Shown here: positions 23,136 through 33,310 of the stretch, piece after piece
Layout: each line of letters begins with the position of its first letter
How positions within the stretch are numbered: position 1 is the first letter of the stretch
Assembly: GCA_003255025.1 (NCBI GenBank)
Contig: QANY01004038.1
Span: forward strand, 1,506,793-1,570,792
DNA from: Datisca glomerata
Lineage: Eukaryota; Streptophyta; Magnoliopsida; Cucurbitales; Datiscaceae
Length of the DNA: 64,000 nt
Direction: 5' to 3'
Notes under the pieces: generated by a model
Database searches by the model: none
What the model saw: the letters and a program-made list of their open reading frames with translations, nothing else
What the model was told of the DNA's origin: nothing
Translations under genes and position numbers: made by a program

Positions 23136-23899
23136 AAACCGTAAAATTATTATTTTTTTAATTAATTAACGTACACAAAACAAATCACCGATAAAATTAA
23201 AAAAATCGTTCTCTCAATGGAAACATTCACGATATTCACCCTATATGTAAAAATAGATTGGATTAAGTAAAAATTCCTGAAGCAATTCAACACTTATTCA
23301 TAAACTCGATAAAAGTCATCATTGATAATATTGTTGTGTTTTTATGACGAGTATCAAGCGAGATGGGTTTTCACCATGTATAATTATAGGTTGTGAGGTT
23401 ATCATGGCCGATAAATCATATTTATCAGTTTGACAAATACATATAACCCCAAATGTCGAAAGTTTGAAATTAAATATTAAAATTTGAAATTTAACTTTTT
23501 ATTTTACAATTATAACCCCATAAAATTGAAAAATAATCCCATTTACGTTTTTTATTTATAACCTATAAATATATTTTTAAATATAACCTTATTTTGTTAT
23601 CAAAATTAACCATAAAATTTAAAAAATTCATTCCCCTCTTCTTTTATTCGATTCTTACCCTTCTCCCACTCTTCTCAACCCTTCATTCTTCTCCATCCAA
23701 ACGCTCTATTCTCCTCCTTTCATCTTCATCTCTTCATCTTCATATCTTTATAGCTCGAAAACTCATTAAGCTGCCTCCAACATAACACCGTGAGTTGTAT
23801 TCGTACATCCCGTGTCAAACATGTGTCAAACCCGAGCCAAATCCGCCCAACTAGAAACCCCAAGGTTTATATCATTCTAATATTGTCTTGTTTAGTCTA
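23136..23899 (+). other. Upstream region and CT-rich leader of the PMD-like pseudogene
   Basis: AT-rich text, then from 23620 a long CT-rich stretch (TCATCTTCATCTCTTCATC) typical of plant 5' leaders, followed by the ATG at 23900. A frame at 23594-23785 inside the leader is low complexity and not called. Confidence 0.4.
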
Positions 23900-26710
23900 A
23901 TGGCTAGAGGAAAGCAAGCCGTTAGAAATGGAGCGTTGAGTTCAACTAGGCAACCAAGTTAGAGAAGTTAAAAAGGACCTTACGATACACCCGCTTATGG
24001 TGTGAAAAGATTCCATCCAAAGAATTGAAATCTTACTAGCACTATTCTTCACCTTGCTCCAATGGAGCATTTTTCCCATCCAAGCAAACAAAATGTAAGT
24101 TTCTCTTAAAAAAATAGTTTTTATGTGTTATATTGTTAAAATATCAAATAGATATTTGATTTGTTCTGGAAATTGGGTGTTTTTTTATGTGATGATTGTA
24201 GAAATGCATGATTGTTGGCTAAAATATATATTTTGGATGAAAAATTATAGTATTTTCATGAGTTCTTGTAAGGTGTTCGACGAAATGTCTTAACGAATTA
24301 TATGACATTTATATCATTGTCCGTAAGGTGTTCGATAAAATGCCACATTGGGGTCTATAATCTATTTACATGATGAGTGCACGTAACATGTTTGATGAAA
24401 TTCTATATCCCATTCAAGGAAACAAAATGTAAGTTTCTTTAACAAAAAAATTGGTTATTATGTGTTATAGTGTTAAAACACCAAATAGATACTTGAATCG
24501 TTTTGAAAATTGGGTGTTTTTATGTGATGCTTGTAGAAATATATGATTATTGATATTGATATATGTTTCAGATGAAAAAATATAGTGTATGTTTGAGTGC
24601 TCATAAGGTGTTCGACGAAATGTCACAATATAGATTATAGTTTATTGTCATTGTTTTCTTTAATATTTTTCCCTATGTAATACATCTTTCTTCACATACC
24701 TTTTTCACTGAGTCGTGGCTTAAACTTTTGTTTCCTAGATGGATGAGAATGAGATTCTTGGTGTGCGTGGTTTTGGGAACACTACACTAGTACCTCGGTG
24801 GTACAACATGCTTCTTAAAAATGTAAAAAGGATTGTCGATGCTTCCGGATTTAGGTACTTGATAAGTATAATTAAAAAGGGGAAAATGAATCGTATCTTT
24901 TTGAAAAGTCAAGCTGAGAAATAGTGGGATACAACCCACATGTTTCAACTAGATGAAGTGGCTGAGTTGACAATGACTCTTGACTTTGCTGCCATTACCT
25001 AGCAGAAAGTCAAAGGTTGGCAACTGGATTTTGACTTGAAAATTTACAACAACAAGAAGGCATTGTGGAATCTAGTCGATAAACCATTGTCAGACCTTAA
25101 GAAAAAAAATAGTTATCAATCGAGTGCGATACTCCTTAAAAGGAGGAATTTTGACAATGGTTTTTTTTTTGTGCTCTTAAGAAGTACAATTTTCTGCAAC
25201 AAGAGAAATAAGTGTATTTGTACTTCCTCCCAAGCCAAGAATAGTTGTCCGTATTGTATTTCAATATGGACGTTTTATGCCGAGGAAAGAGTACAGGGAC
25301 TGGGAGGTTATAGAGAGCATGGGAGGTATGATCTTGTGAGTACTTTCCCTGTTTGGCACTGGACAAACCAATGAATGAGTCAAACAAGTTCCTTAGAGCA
25401 GCACATTGGATAGAACTTGATGTGGGAATACAAAATGTTGCTTATGACCTGAGAGAATTTTAGGTTAAACTTTAGTATGTGAAGCCCAATTAGGTATGTG
25501 TTTTATTCTATCAATTCTTATATTGTCCCCCTCTTGATTATGAATACTGTTGTATTGACAAAATATTTAGTTTTTTGAACTTGTAGATCAATTGGAACCC
25601 TTGGGGACAACGTGCAAACCTTCCTGACTATTGCATCGAAAGTATACCTCTTACTAGCATGAGAAGCTTACTGCAAGGATCTACGGTAAGAGCATGGTAC
25701 TTGGGTGAGTGCGTCTCACGATAAAGTTTGAGAATCGAGGAGCATTACATCCCAGACAGACCCCCAACTTTAATTTTATGTGATCAACCATTCACCAGAG
25801 AGGATCTGACAACTGATCTTGAAAGGTTTATAGCATAACACTTCATCGAGTCTGATGGTCTAATCGAAGATACATACGATCTTTTCTGAAAAAGTGGTTG
25901 TCTTATAACTATGATGAGGCATCTTCATTTTTGCAAGCTCTAAACGTCTCTAAGTGGTTTTTATATATAGGAGGTTACTCATATTATTATACAATGTAGA
26001 TTTATAATCTACTTGTATAGGCAGTAGCACCAGTAACCCCAACCACATCAGTAGCACCAAGAGTTCGGCTAGAGCGGTCGTTGATGGTATAAGAGTTGTT
26101 GAAATCGTGGCAGATAATGCTTCCACTCCCAGATGGTGGCAGTGAGTTGGTTGACATTCCAAATGATGTTGCAGTTTGGAATCTTCCATCAGCTGATGTC
26201 GATTATGTAACTTATCATGTTAATATTTATTATTTAGTCATTAAATATCATATTAACCTGCATTTCAGATCGTGCAAGTGCTGGTGGCATGCACGACAAG
26301 CATATTGGCAGTCTCAATAGGCTATTCTTCGAGAAAATGTTGAGTGCACATGAGGCGATGGTCAAGGCCATGATAAAGGTCAAAACATCAATAAAAAAAT
26401 GATAAGGAAATTGTAAACTCACTATCTTTCCCTAATTATTTTTTTGTTAGAAATCAAAATATTCAAATTAGCTCTTATAGCTTACATTTTGAGTAGGTAC
26501 ACTTGTAGGCGAAGTTGCAATGACGCCTGCAAATGTATGAAAACTCAAACAAGTAGGCATGGTGGTGTTGATGACGATGATGAAGATGATGAAGATGATG
26601 AAGATGATGATGAAGGTAATGATGAAGGTCATGAAGACTATGGTGAAGATTCACTTAATGATGATGAAGAAGAAGATGATGACGGTAATGGAGATACTGA
26701 ATCAAAATGA
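23900..26710 (+). pseudogene. Plant-mobile-domain (aminotransferase-like) protein, multi-exon pseudogene
   Basis: Exon-like blocks with plausible splice signals are readable. First, ATG 23900 (MARGKQAVRNGALSS) to donor GTAAGT at 24095. Second, 24739-25493: MDENEILGVRGFGNTT, WDTTHMFQLDEVAELTMTL, KGWQLDFDLKIYNNKKALWN, then YDLREF. Third, from 25587: INWNPWGQRANLPDYCIESI, RSLLQGSTVRAWYLGE. After further pieces (WNLPSADVDY, KMLSAHEAMVKAMIK) comes an acidic aspartate/glutamate tail ending at 26710. The W-D-T-T-H-x-F and E-x-T-M-T-L words and the overall layout match plant mobile domain proteins, which are often carried or amplified by transposons. In-frame stops at 24922-24924, 25000-25002 and 25462-25464, plus frameshifts, mark it as dead. 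The exact family is my recognition; a profile search should decide. Confidence 0.6.
24083..24625 (+). repeat. Direct duplication of an intron segment
   Basis: 24083-24295 and 24416-24625 align along their length: AAACAAAATGTAAGTTTCT, TATGTGTTAT, CAAATAGATA, GAAATTGGGTGTTTTT or GAAAATTGGGTGTTTTT, GTGATG, and AAGGTGTTCGACGAAATGTC. The copies are about 333 bp apart and clearly diverged. They lie in the first intron of the PMD-like pseudogene. Confidence 0.75.
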
Positions 26711-26867
26711 GAACATGAAGGGCGTAAAAAGCATTTACATGATGCTTTGTCAAAAAAGAGAAAAGTTGCACCCTAGCAATTTATCAAGGTTTATATGAAC
26801 TTTTTAAATTCTGTTTGAATTTTAAACTAGTTTCTAAGTTTGTTGAGCGCATTTTTTAATTTGTTAA
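26711..26867. other. Sequence up to the first assembly gap
   Basis: 3' flank of the PMD-like pseudogene, with no distinct feature. Confidence 0.4.
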
Positions 26868-26868
26868 N
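26868..26868. other. Single N, assembly junction
   Basis: One undetermined base exactly where the left inverted arm begins. The only other N in the window is at 31076. Confidence 0.95.
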
Positions 26869-27300
26869 GTTAGAACTTCTCCAATACAAGAAAGGTATAA
26901 TATTTTTTCTACCTCTTCTAAATACGTCAATCTAAATATACATGATCATAAAAGGTTTTATATTTAAAATGATTAAATAGTTTATGTGAATTTTTTTAAT
27001 TTTTTATCCACGAACCGTTCGTGGTTCATTGTTTTCCTCAAATTTTTAGAAGTCGATCCAACACCTCAGTCATCCTTAAGGCGACCAGGACACAAGCTTT
27101 TCTATTTGAAAGTTCATCATTTGTTGAGTTCAATCTCCCTACTCCTTCCCTATGTTTTTCTCTCAGCTTTCTCCGAGTCTCTCCCTCTATTTTCCTCTAA
27201 CAGACACATCTACCAAATAATTTTGCTAGAATTAAGAGTAAGTTGGGTTTAGTTTGGAGGAAGTGAAAGTTTAGTTTGGAGGAAAAAATAGAAAATGACT
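26869..27300 (+). repeat. Left arm of a 432-bp inverted repeat
   Basis: Reverse complement of 31206-31637 with about seven single-base differences that I can count, so roughly 98% identical and without indels. It begins GTTAGAACTTCTCC immediately after the N. Each arm contains an 88-codon frame (26986-27252 here) starting MNFFNFLSTN, unlike any family I know. The differences fall freely inside it, so I do not call a gene. Confidence 0.85.
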
Positions 27301-27503
27301 GAAGGTTTTCTCTCTTCTCTCTCTATTTCTTCTTACATTGTATATTCATATTGTTATTCAATATATTTTTTATCAATAATATTTTTCTTAAATTATTTAT
27401 CAAGATGGTACTTCCGGCTCCATGTTGCTTTGTTGGTTTTTAGTAGTAGTATTGTGAAAATCTTGACTGTTTAGAAACAATTGAGAAATTGTGCTTGGCG
27501 GAC
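27301..27503 (+). other. Flank with upstream part of an interrupted acidic protein tail
   Basis: After the inverted arm the sequence is AT-rich. From about 27457 a frame reads NLDCLETIEKLCLAD up to the LTR element at 27504. Across that element the frame continues at 30319-30457 (see that entry). Confidence 0.45.
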
Positions 27504-28072
27504 TATAAAGGAAAAAATTCACTGTTTTAGAGAATTGGTCGTGAATTTTCTACATCATAATAAAAAAATAAAGAGCACGTAGAAATGAGTAATAAACACC
27601 ATGATTTATGAGGAAAACCCTTAAAGGGTAGAAAAATCACGTGAAACTTTTGATAGTATTTTATTATGAAGAAAGGTTTACAAAGCTAATGCAAGTTACA
27701 TAGTCTGTTTGATTCTTATGTGTGTTGCGAGTCGTTAAGTGCCTTTGAAGTGACATCTTACCTTTCATTTATAGGTATTCATAAAATCTGATACAGTTTA
27801 TCTAATTATATCTGAAGATAGGATCAACATAATATTCTTCTGAGTTCTAGCTTATTAACATTAATAATTAAGTAAATCTTGATCGTTAGATCAATCCAAT
27901 GATCTTGATTAGGTTCTCTTTAGATAGCCACATTGGCAAGCCATGTACTTTTGTCCGGTTTATCTCTTTTTCATAAGCATCTAGTTGATTCTACGGTTCA
28001 TGCTCTATCTTCTCTTCGATGAAGTCTTCAGTCTAGATCTTACCACGTGTCATGTGAGATTTTGTCTGTTCA
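27504..28072 (-). repeat. 3' LTR of the 2.8-kb element
   Basis: 569 bp, aligned with 29743-30318 through shared words such as ATAAACACCATGATTTA, TTTTGATAGTATTTTATTATG, GCTAATGCAAG, AATCTGATACAGTTTATCTA and GATGTGAGATTTTGTCTGTTCA. Clear divergence between the copies indicates a fairly old insertion. Confidence 0.88.
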
Positions 28073-28349
28073 TTGGCCCCCATTACGCTTAACATAATTT
28101 CATTCGTTGAGATGTGATGATTATCTTTTCTTATCCTGACGTTACATTCCTCTGTTCTCGTTTACAAATATTTTGCTGTTGTTGAGCAACTTTTTTGTCA
28201 ATTTGATGTCGATAATGATTACTTCTCCTTCATTTGCTGTTATATCTTTCTATTCCTTTCACTACGGGCTCGTTGATAGAGTTTTTTTCGTTTTAAATAT
28301 ATGATTTTCAATGTAATCTACTTCCAAATTTTTTCATTTCAATTTTTTA

Positions 28350-28480
28350 TCGTTACCGCTATCAAGTCAATTCCGTTCCCCTCGTCAAAACAATTATGTT
28401 CTCGTCGTCAAGACAATTTCACTCTCATCATCAAGACAATTTCGTTCCCATTGTCAAGACAATTCCATTCTCATTGTTTG
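28350..28480. repeat. 24-bp tandem repeat, five copies
   Basis: Units of the form GTCAAGACAATTTCRTTCYCAT: ATCAAGTCAATTCCGTTCCC, GTCAAAACAATTATGTTCTC, GTCAAGACAATTTCACTCTC, ATCAAGACAATTTCGTTCCC and GTCAAGACAATTCCATTCTC. It lies inside the element, near its 3' LTR. Confidence 0.8.
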
Positions 28481-29049
28481 TTCATCCCTTATTTTCCTGC
28501 ACTTTTATGCACGAAAAAGGAAAGAGAAAATCTTTGAATATACACCAATCAAAATTTTATGTTTTCGTTCATCAATCAAGAAAAAATTTCTCTTTTTTTA
28601 GTTTGAGATAAGCTTAAATTTAAAACTTGGATTCAAAATTTGATTTGATTTTAAAATTTAGAATTTAAAATGATATTACCATAACAAGTTTCAAATAATA
28701 TGCTTCAAAATTCAAAACATGGTTTAAATTTTAAAGTAGAATTTAAATACATGATAATCCTGACCAAACAAGTTTCAGATAAGATGTTTTATTATAAATA
28801 TTTGTTTATGATGTAACACATGTATCAAATTGATTTAACAAATTCCTTGAGTTTTCCATGACATTTTTTAAGAATAATAATGGCCTTAAAGTAATATGCC
28901 AATAATAATGTTTAAATAATATGAAAGGAATGAGTTTACCATTTTTCCATTTTCGTTCTCACTCCCTCGACATTTCCTTTGCCGCTATCATGATGTTTTA
29001 CGTTCCTGTCTAGTTAGTTGGGAACATCCGGCACATCAGTCCATCCTCA

Positions 29050-29190
29050 TGTTAATGAAGCGTCATTGCTTGCTTGAAACGTCAGAAATGGTCTTCAATA
29101 TCTGACTTTCCTTCATAAAACTTGAACATAGGAGCCACGAGCTTTTTTTGGCACAGGAGCGGCCAAAACTTCCTGACATAAGGGAGAGTG
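29050..29190 (-). pseudogene. Gypsy gag remnant inside the non-autonomous element
   Basis: Minus strand reads SPLCQEVLAAPVPKKAR, then after a frameshift APMFKFYEGKSDIEDHF, a stop, and RFKQAM. The P-K-F-x-x-Y-x-G-K-S-D-x-x-D-H pattern is the start of the retrotransposon gag domain in plant Gypsy elements. A frameshift and a stop within 45 codons exclude function. Confidence 0.6.
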
Positions 29191-29742
29191 GGTTAAATCC
29201 TCCTGGTCCGCAACTCCGTCCGCTCCCAACTTTCTCATCTCAAGCATTTTTCATTCCAACATCTTCTCTACTGCCAGCTTCATAATCAGCTGTGCGGGCC
29301 CTTTCTTATCTACGACTACCTTCCCTTTGTCATATGAAGTGACCTCTGCTTCCTCAGGACGGGCATTGTGAGTGGCTACTGGCTTCGATTGTTGATGCAC
29401 CCATTCTTTATTCCTCATTTTGGTTTTTTGTTTCTCGTTCCCGCACCACGATCATCTGGCTAACTTCCACTCCCGTCTCCACAATCTCTCATTATAACGT
29501 GGCAATCTCCACTTGTACGGTTTGCCATGTGTTCTGCAGTGCTTCATAGTTACGACTCTCAATACCTTGAATCACGGTTAAAATGGTTTGGATCATATCG
29601 CGCACTCATGTCGACTATGTGGGTTGATCTGGGATATTCACGGCTAAGTTAGAGTCGTCTCCCGTTTCACGTATATCATGAAAGCTAGTGCGAGGCTTCT
29701 TTGATTATAACCTTAAGTTTGACTCTCAATGAAAGCAGCAAA

Positions 29743-30318
29743 TGTAAATGAAAAAATTCATGATTTTACAGAATCAGTCATGAATTTCCTACATCATAAT
29801 AAAATACTAAATAGTATATAGAAAGTAGTAATAAACACCATGATTTACGTGAAAACCCTTTAAAGGGGAGAAAAACTTTAGGTAGCTTTTGATAGTATTT
29901 TATTATGGAGAAAGATTTACAAGGCTAATGCAAGCTACACAGTTTACTTGTTTCTTATGTGCGTTCAGAGTCGTTAAGTTTTCCTTTGGAGTTACATCTT
30001 GCCTATATTTATAGGACTTCATAGAATCTGATACAGTTTATCTATTTCTATCTGAAAATAAGATTAACATAATATTCCTCTAAGATCTAGCTTATGCTTA
30101 TCAACATTAACAACTAAGTAAATCTTGACAGTCAGATCAATCCAATGGTCTTAATTAATTTCTCTTTGGATTGTCATGTTTGTAAGCCATGTACTTTCAT
30201 CTTATTAGTCTCTTTTTCATAACCATCTAAATGATTCTACAGTTCACGCTCTATCTTCTCTTTGATGGAGTCTTTGGTCTAGATTTTATCACGTGTGATG
30301 TGAGATTTTGTCTGTTCA
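29743..30318 (-). repeat. 5' LTR of the 2.8-kb element
   Basis: 576 bp partner of 27504-28072. It retains canonical TG...CA ends on both strands and should carry the element promoter. Confidence 0.88.
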
Positions 30319-30457
30319 TGGACCCTGATAATGATGATCTTGAAAAGGACATTGATGATTTTTCCATAGAGGATCCCAGAGGAAGCTACCATATTGATGA
30401 TGAGCTTGGTATGAATGACTCCAATACTAATGAAGATGAAAACTACCATTATGAATG
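30319..30457 (+). pseudogene. Acidic C-terminal tail of a hAT-like transposase, split by the LTR element
   Basis: Reads DPDNDDLEKDIDDFSIEDP, GSYHIDDELGMND, NEDENYHYE and stop. If the LTR element and one copy of the duplicated GGAC are removed, this joins in frame to KLCLAD at 27503. Short acidic tails of this kind close many plant hAT (BED, hATC) proteins, but the domain itself is not present here, so the family is an inference. The in-frame rejoining at the target duplication supports real coding sequence before the insertion. Confidence 0.45.
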
Positions 30458-30865
30458 ACTCCAATAAGTCACAACTGACTAATTTTCTACATTTTGCTAT
30501 TGTTGTTTGGAAACTTATATATTTAGATTCAAGTTTGAGTTAACTATTTTGAGACATTAGATATTGTAAACATTTATAAAGTACTAAAAACTTGATTTTA
30601 TTGTTTAAATTTAGTTAAAAATAGTTGTTAGTTTATTTTTTAAGGATCTCAGCTTTTTTAATGGGTTAAATATTAATATTTAGTAGGATCTCACGAAGCT
30701 TGATCAGATCTAACGATCCGATCCGCAAGATCCCTCAATCGATCCGAGTAAAAAATGTGATCCTGACAATCGTTCATATCCCTTTGATTCATCATACTTT
30801 TTGTCGCAAGAAGAAGCCAGTTGAACAACAGCCATGACTTCATCGTCACAACAACACACGTGAAC
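30458..30865. other. 3' flank of the acidic-tail fragment; GATC-rich patch
   Basis: AT-rich trailer-like sequence, then a 60-bp patch at 30687-30746 with seven GATC words in about 60 bp. No coding frame. Confidence 0.4.
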
Positions 30866-31075
30866 CACTACAACAAAAATACCAATCATATTCTAAGATA
30901 TAAAACAAGTAAACATTACATGAAAAACTATAAACAACGATGAATTTATAATAAATTATTGCCATACGTTTAAAGCTCTCTCCACCAAGGCATCAGATAA
31001 TCCTGTTCAACTTGGAGAGTTAAGTCGTAACCCTGCATTGTCCATTTGAATATCTAGTTAACGAGCCGTTCAGGC
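30866..31075 (+). mobile_element. CACTA-like terminus at the edge of an assembly gap
   Basis: CACTACAACAAAAATACC at 30866 resembles a CACTA or other plant DNA-transposon end. The 30 bases from AAAAATACCAATCATATTC onward are repeated directly after the N at 31076 and then diverge, so the end of this contig and the start of the next share sequence. Confidence 0.4.
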
Positions 31076-31076
31076 N
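31076..31076. other. Single N, assembly junction
   Basis: Second of the two undetermined bases. It is followed by sequence already seen at about 30875-30906. Confidence 0.95.
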
Positions 31077-31205
31077 AAAAATACCAATCATATTCTAAGA
31101 TATAAAACTATACTTTCACTTCCTCCAAACTAAACCCAACTTACTCTTAATTCTAGCAAAATTATTCCAAACTAAACTTTCACTTCCAAACTATACTTTC
31201 AGTTA
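31077..31205. repeat. Scrambled duplicate next to the right inverted arm
   Basis: ACTATACTTTCACTTCCTCC and AAACCCAACTTACTCTTAAT occur at about 31107-31160 and again at about 31226-31280 inside the right arm. A third partial copy (AAACTAAACTTTCACTTCC) lies between. The pattern looks like local misassembly or a recent microduplication. Confidence 0.65.
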
Positions 31206-31637
31206 AGTCATTTTCTATTTTTTCCTCCAAACTATACTTTCACTTCCTCCAAACTAAACCCAACTTACTCTTAATTCTAGCAAAATTATTTGGTAGATGT
31301 GACTGTTAGAGGAAAACAGAGGGAGAGACTCGGAGAAAGCCGAGAGAAAAACATAGGGAAGGAGTAGGGAGATTGAACTCAACAAATGATGAACTTTCAA
31401 ACAGAAAAGCTTGTGTCCTGGTCGCCTTAAGGATGACTGAGGTGTTGGATCGACTTTTAAAAATTTGAGGAAAACAATGAACCACGAACAGTTCGTTGAT
31501 AAAAAATTAAAAAAATTCACATAAACTATTTAATCATTTTAAATATAAAACCTTTTATGATCATGCATATTTAGATTGACGTATTTAGAAGAGGTAGAAA
31601 AAATATTATACCTTTCTTGTATTGGAGAAGTTCTAAC
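31206..31637 (-). repeat. Right arm of the 432-bp inverted repeat
   Basis: Inverted copy of 26869-27300. It ends GTTCTAAC at 31637, just beside the outer end of a Copia LTR. The 88-codon frame is at 31254-31520 on the minus strand. Confidence 0.85.
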
Positions 31638-31639
31638 AT

Positions 31640-33310
31640 GGTAGAATCTTATTGATTGTCTTGCGTTCTTTGTTCTTCGTAGAATTTGAATCAATCTTCG
31701 CACCAACAACCACTAGTTGGATTCATAAGTATATCTCAATAGGATGTCGTTAGGAATTGAGTGTGGGCTCCCAAAACAACAAAAAAACAATTTTTTCTCT
31801 TCTTCCTCTAGAATTCGGTGGCAATAGGGAGGGGAGAGAGAAATTGTTTTCTTTACTCTGTGTAATCACATATTGTAATCGGGGTTGTGTCAACACACTT
31901 AGGGAGGCAACCCTAATGTCTTCCTTTATATAAAGATTATGGAATTTCTACATATACCCATTTACTATAAATTGCTGAAATTCTCCTCCATTTACTGTAA
32001 TTGTCAAAATTTTATGTCACCCTAGAGCCAATACTGTGTCCAAATTCATCAATCAAAATTGATTAATTAAATTGATCTTCATCATGTAATTAATTAATTT
32101 CTTTATTTACTAATTATCCAATAATTAGAAAATAGAAATTCATTAATTTAAACATTAGTTTTGGCTCTTCACTACTTTAGTGAAGATACCCATCACATAT
32201 GGGTTCGGGATGTATACCTTGGTCCAAAACATATTTTTGGTCCAACTGGCATTGTTTCTCATTCCATTCTTGTCCTTATGAGCTATTCTTAAGACCGAAT
32301 GGATCCACATAAATAAAACTATAGGATTCAAATACTCGGTGAATTTATCTCTATAAATTCCTGCCCTATTTAATCCTGACATTATCTGACTCCATTATAA
32401 GTCCGATGCTGAATCAACTCTCGATTCATGTGTGCTATATTTTCTGTTGGTGCAAATAAACACTTTTTATTTCACTGTCCATTAAATATTTTGCTATGTT
32501 ACCCTTCGTGAATATCAGTAACAAGAGCATGATATAAAATTACCATTTTATCTCTCTAGTTATTATTTCCTTAACTCTTTTATTGATTGTGAATAAAAAA
32601 ATACAATAGTGAATTGTCTCACACAGTTCACCATGTCTTATTTAATGATTCCTTTCATCGAGTACCTAGGCAGGTTTATTTATTCATATACACATCAATA
32701 AAGCACAATGTGATATTGTTGCATTTTGCAATCTCATCAGGAACTCCAACATATTTAATTACGATCCTAATAGCTGAGGTATTGCCTGGCAGTTCAAACT
32801 CACTCCTTTGACGTATCAAAGACCGCAAGTAACTAAGTCAAGTTTCGTATTCAACTCAGGATTAAGGTAATCATGAAAATACTCTTAAGGTGTAAATAAT
32901 TAGATTTAGAGCTAGATAAATTACTTTACTCTAAACTAATTTGTTACCAGTCTATTAAACATGTTGCATAACATGTCTAGGTCAACCGTTAGAGTCCCCA
33001 CTCCCATGTCCCAAAACCGACATCCTTTGGTCAACCTAACAGTCGTAATCAAACTTGATTTCCCAGTCGATTCTAAGATTGTGAATAATATTCTGAACTA
33101 TTTTAGAAGAGTTTATCGAAAAGACCCCTTAGTCTTTACTCTTCTTACGCTGACAATAGTTCTAGGATTTGAGTAAATTATAAGCACACTTTGATTAATA
33201 GAAAAACTTCCATTCATTCAATAAATTTAGTCACACAAAATGTCTGAGAAATAAATAAATACTCATAAATAGTTATTACACCATACTTTATGGACATAAT
33301 TATAATAATC
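31640..33310 (-). mobile_element. Probable 3' LTR of a Copia element
   Basis: Lies directly downstream (minus strand) of a Copia pol and its purine tract CCAAGTTGGAGA at 33308-33321. It ends near TTCTACCA at about 31638. It contains a TATA-like TATATAAAGGAAGAC (about 31922-31936, minus) followed by a leader rich in CTCTC, as expected for LTR transcription. There is no second LTR in the window, so the limits are approximate. The frame at 32155-32382 is not a gene. Confidence 0.5.

Larger units (their letters stand above)
27504..30318 (-). mobile_element. Non-autonomous LTR retrotransposon, complete with LTRs
   Basis: Direct LTRs at 27504-28072 and 29743-30318. Plus-strand ends are TGTAAATG...TGTTCA in the right copy and TATAAAGG...TGTTCA in the left. 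The flanks are CGGAC (27499-27503) and TGGAC (30319-30323), a 5-bp target duplication with one change. On the minus strand the 5' LTR is followed by TTTGCTGCTTTCATTGAGAG, a primer-site-like sequence seen in some Gypsy elements. A purine tract, TAATGGGGGCCA, precedes the 3' LTR. The 1.67 kb interior holds only a broken gag remnant, so it depends on another element for movement. Confidence 0.85.

Noticed and set aside
23594..23785. 63-codon frame upstream of the PMD-like gene
   Set aside because: CT-rich leader translated by chance; followed by the better supported ATG at 23900.
26559..26798. Methionine-rich frame (repeated M-M-K-M)
   Set aside because: It is the shifted frame of the (GATGAT)n acidic repeat in the PMD-like pseudogene.
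26986..27252. 88-codon frame conserved in both inverted arms
   Set aside because: Conservation is explained by the 98% identity of the DNA; changes fall without regard to codon position and no family matches.
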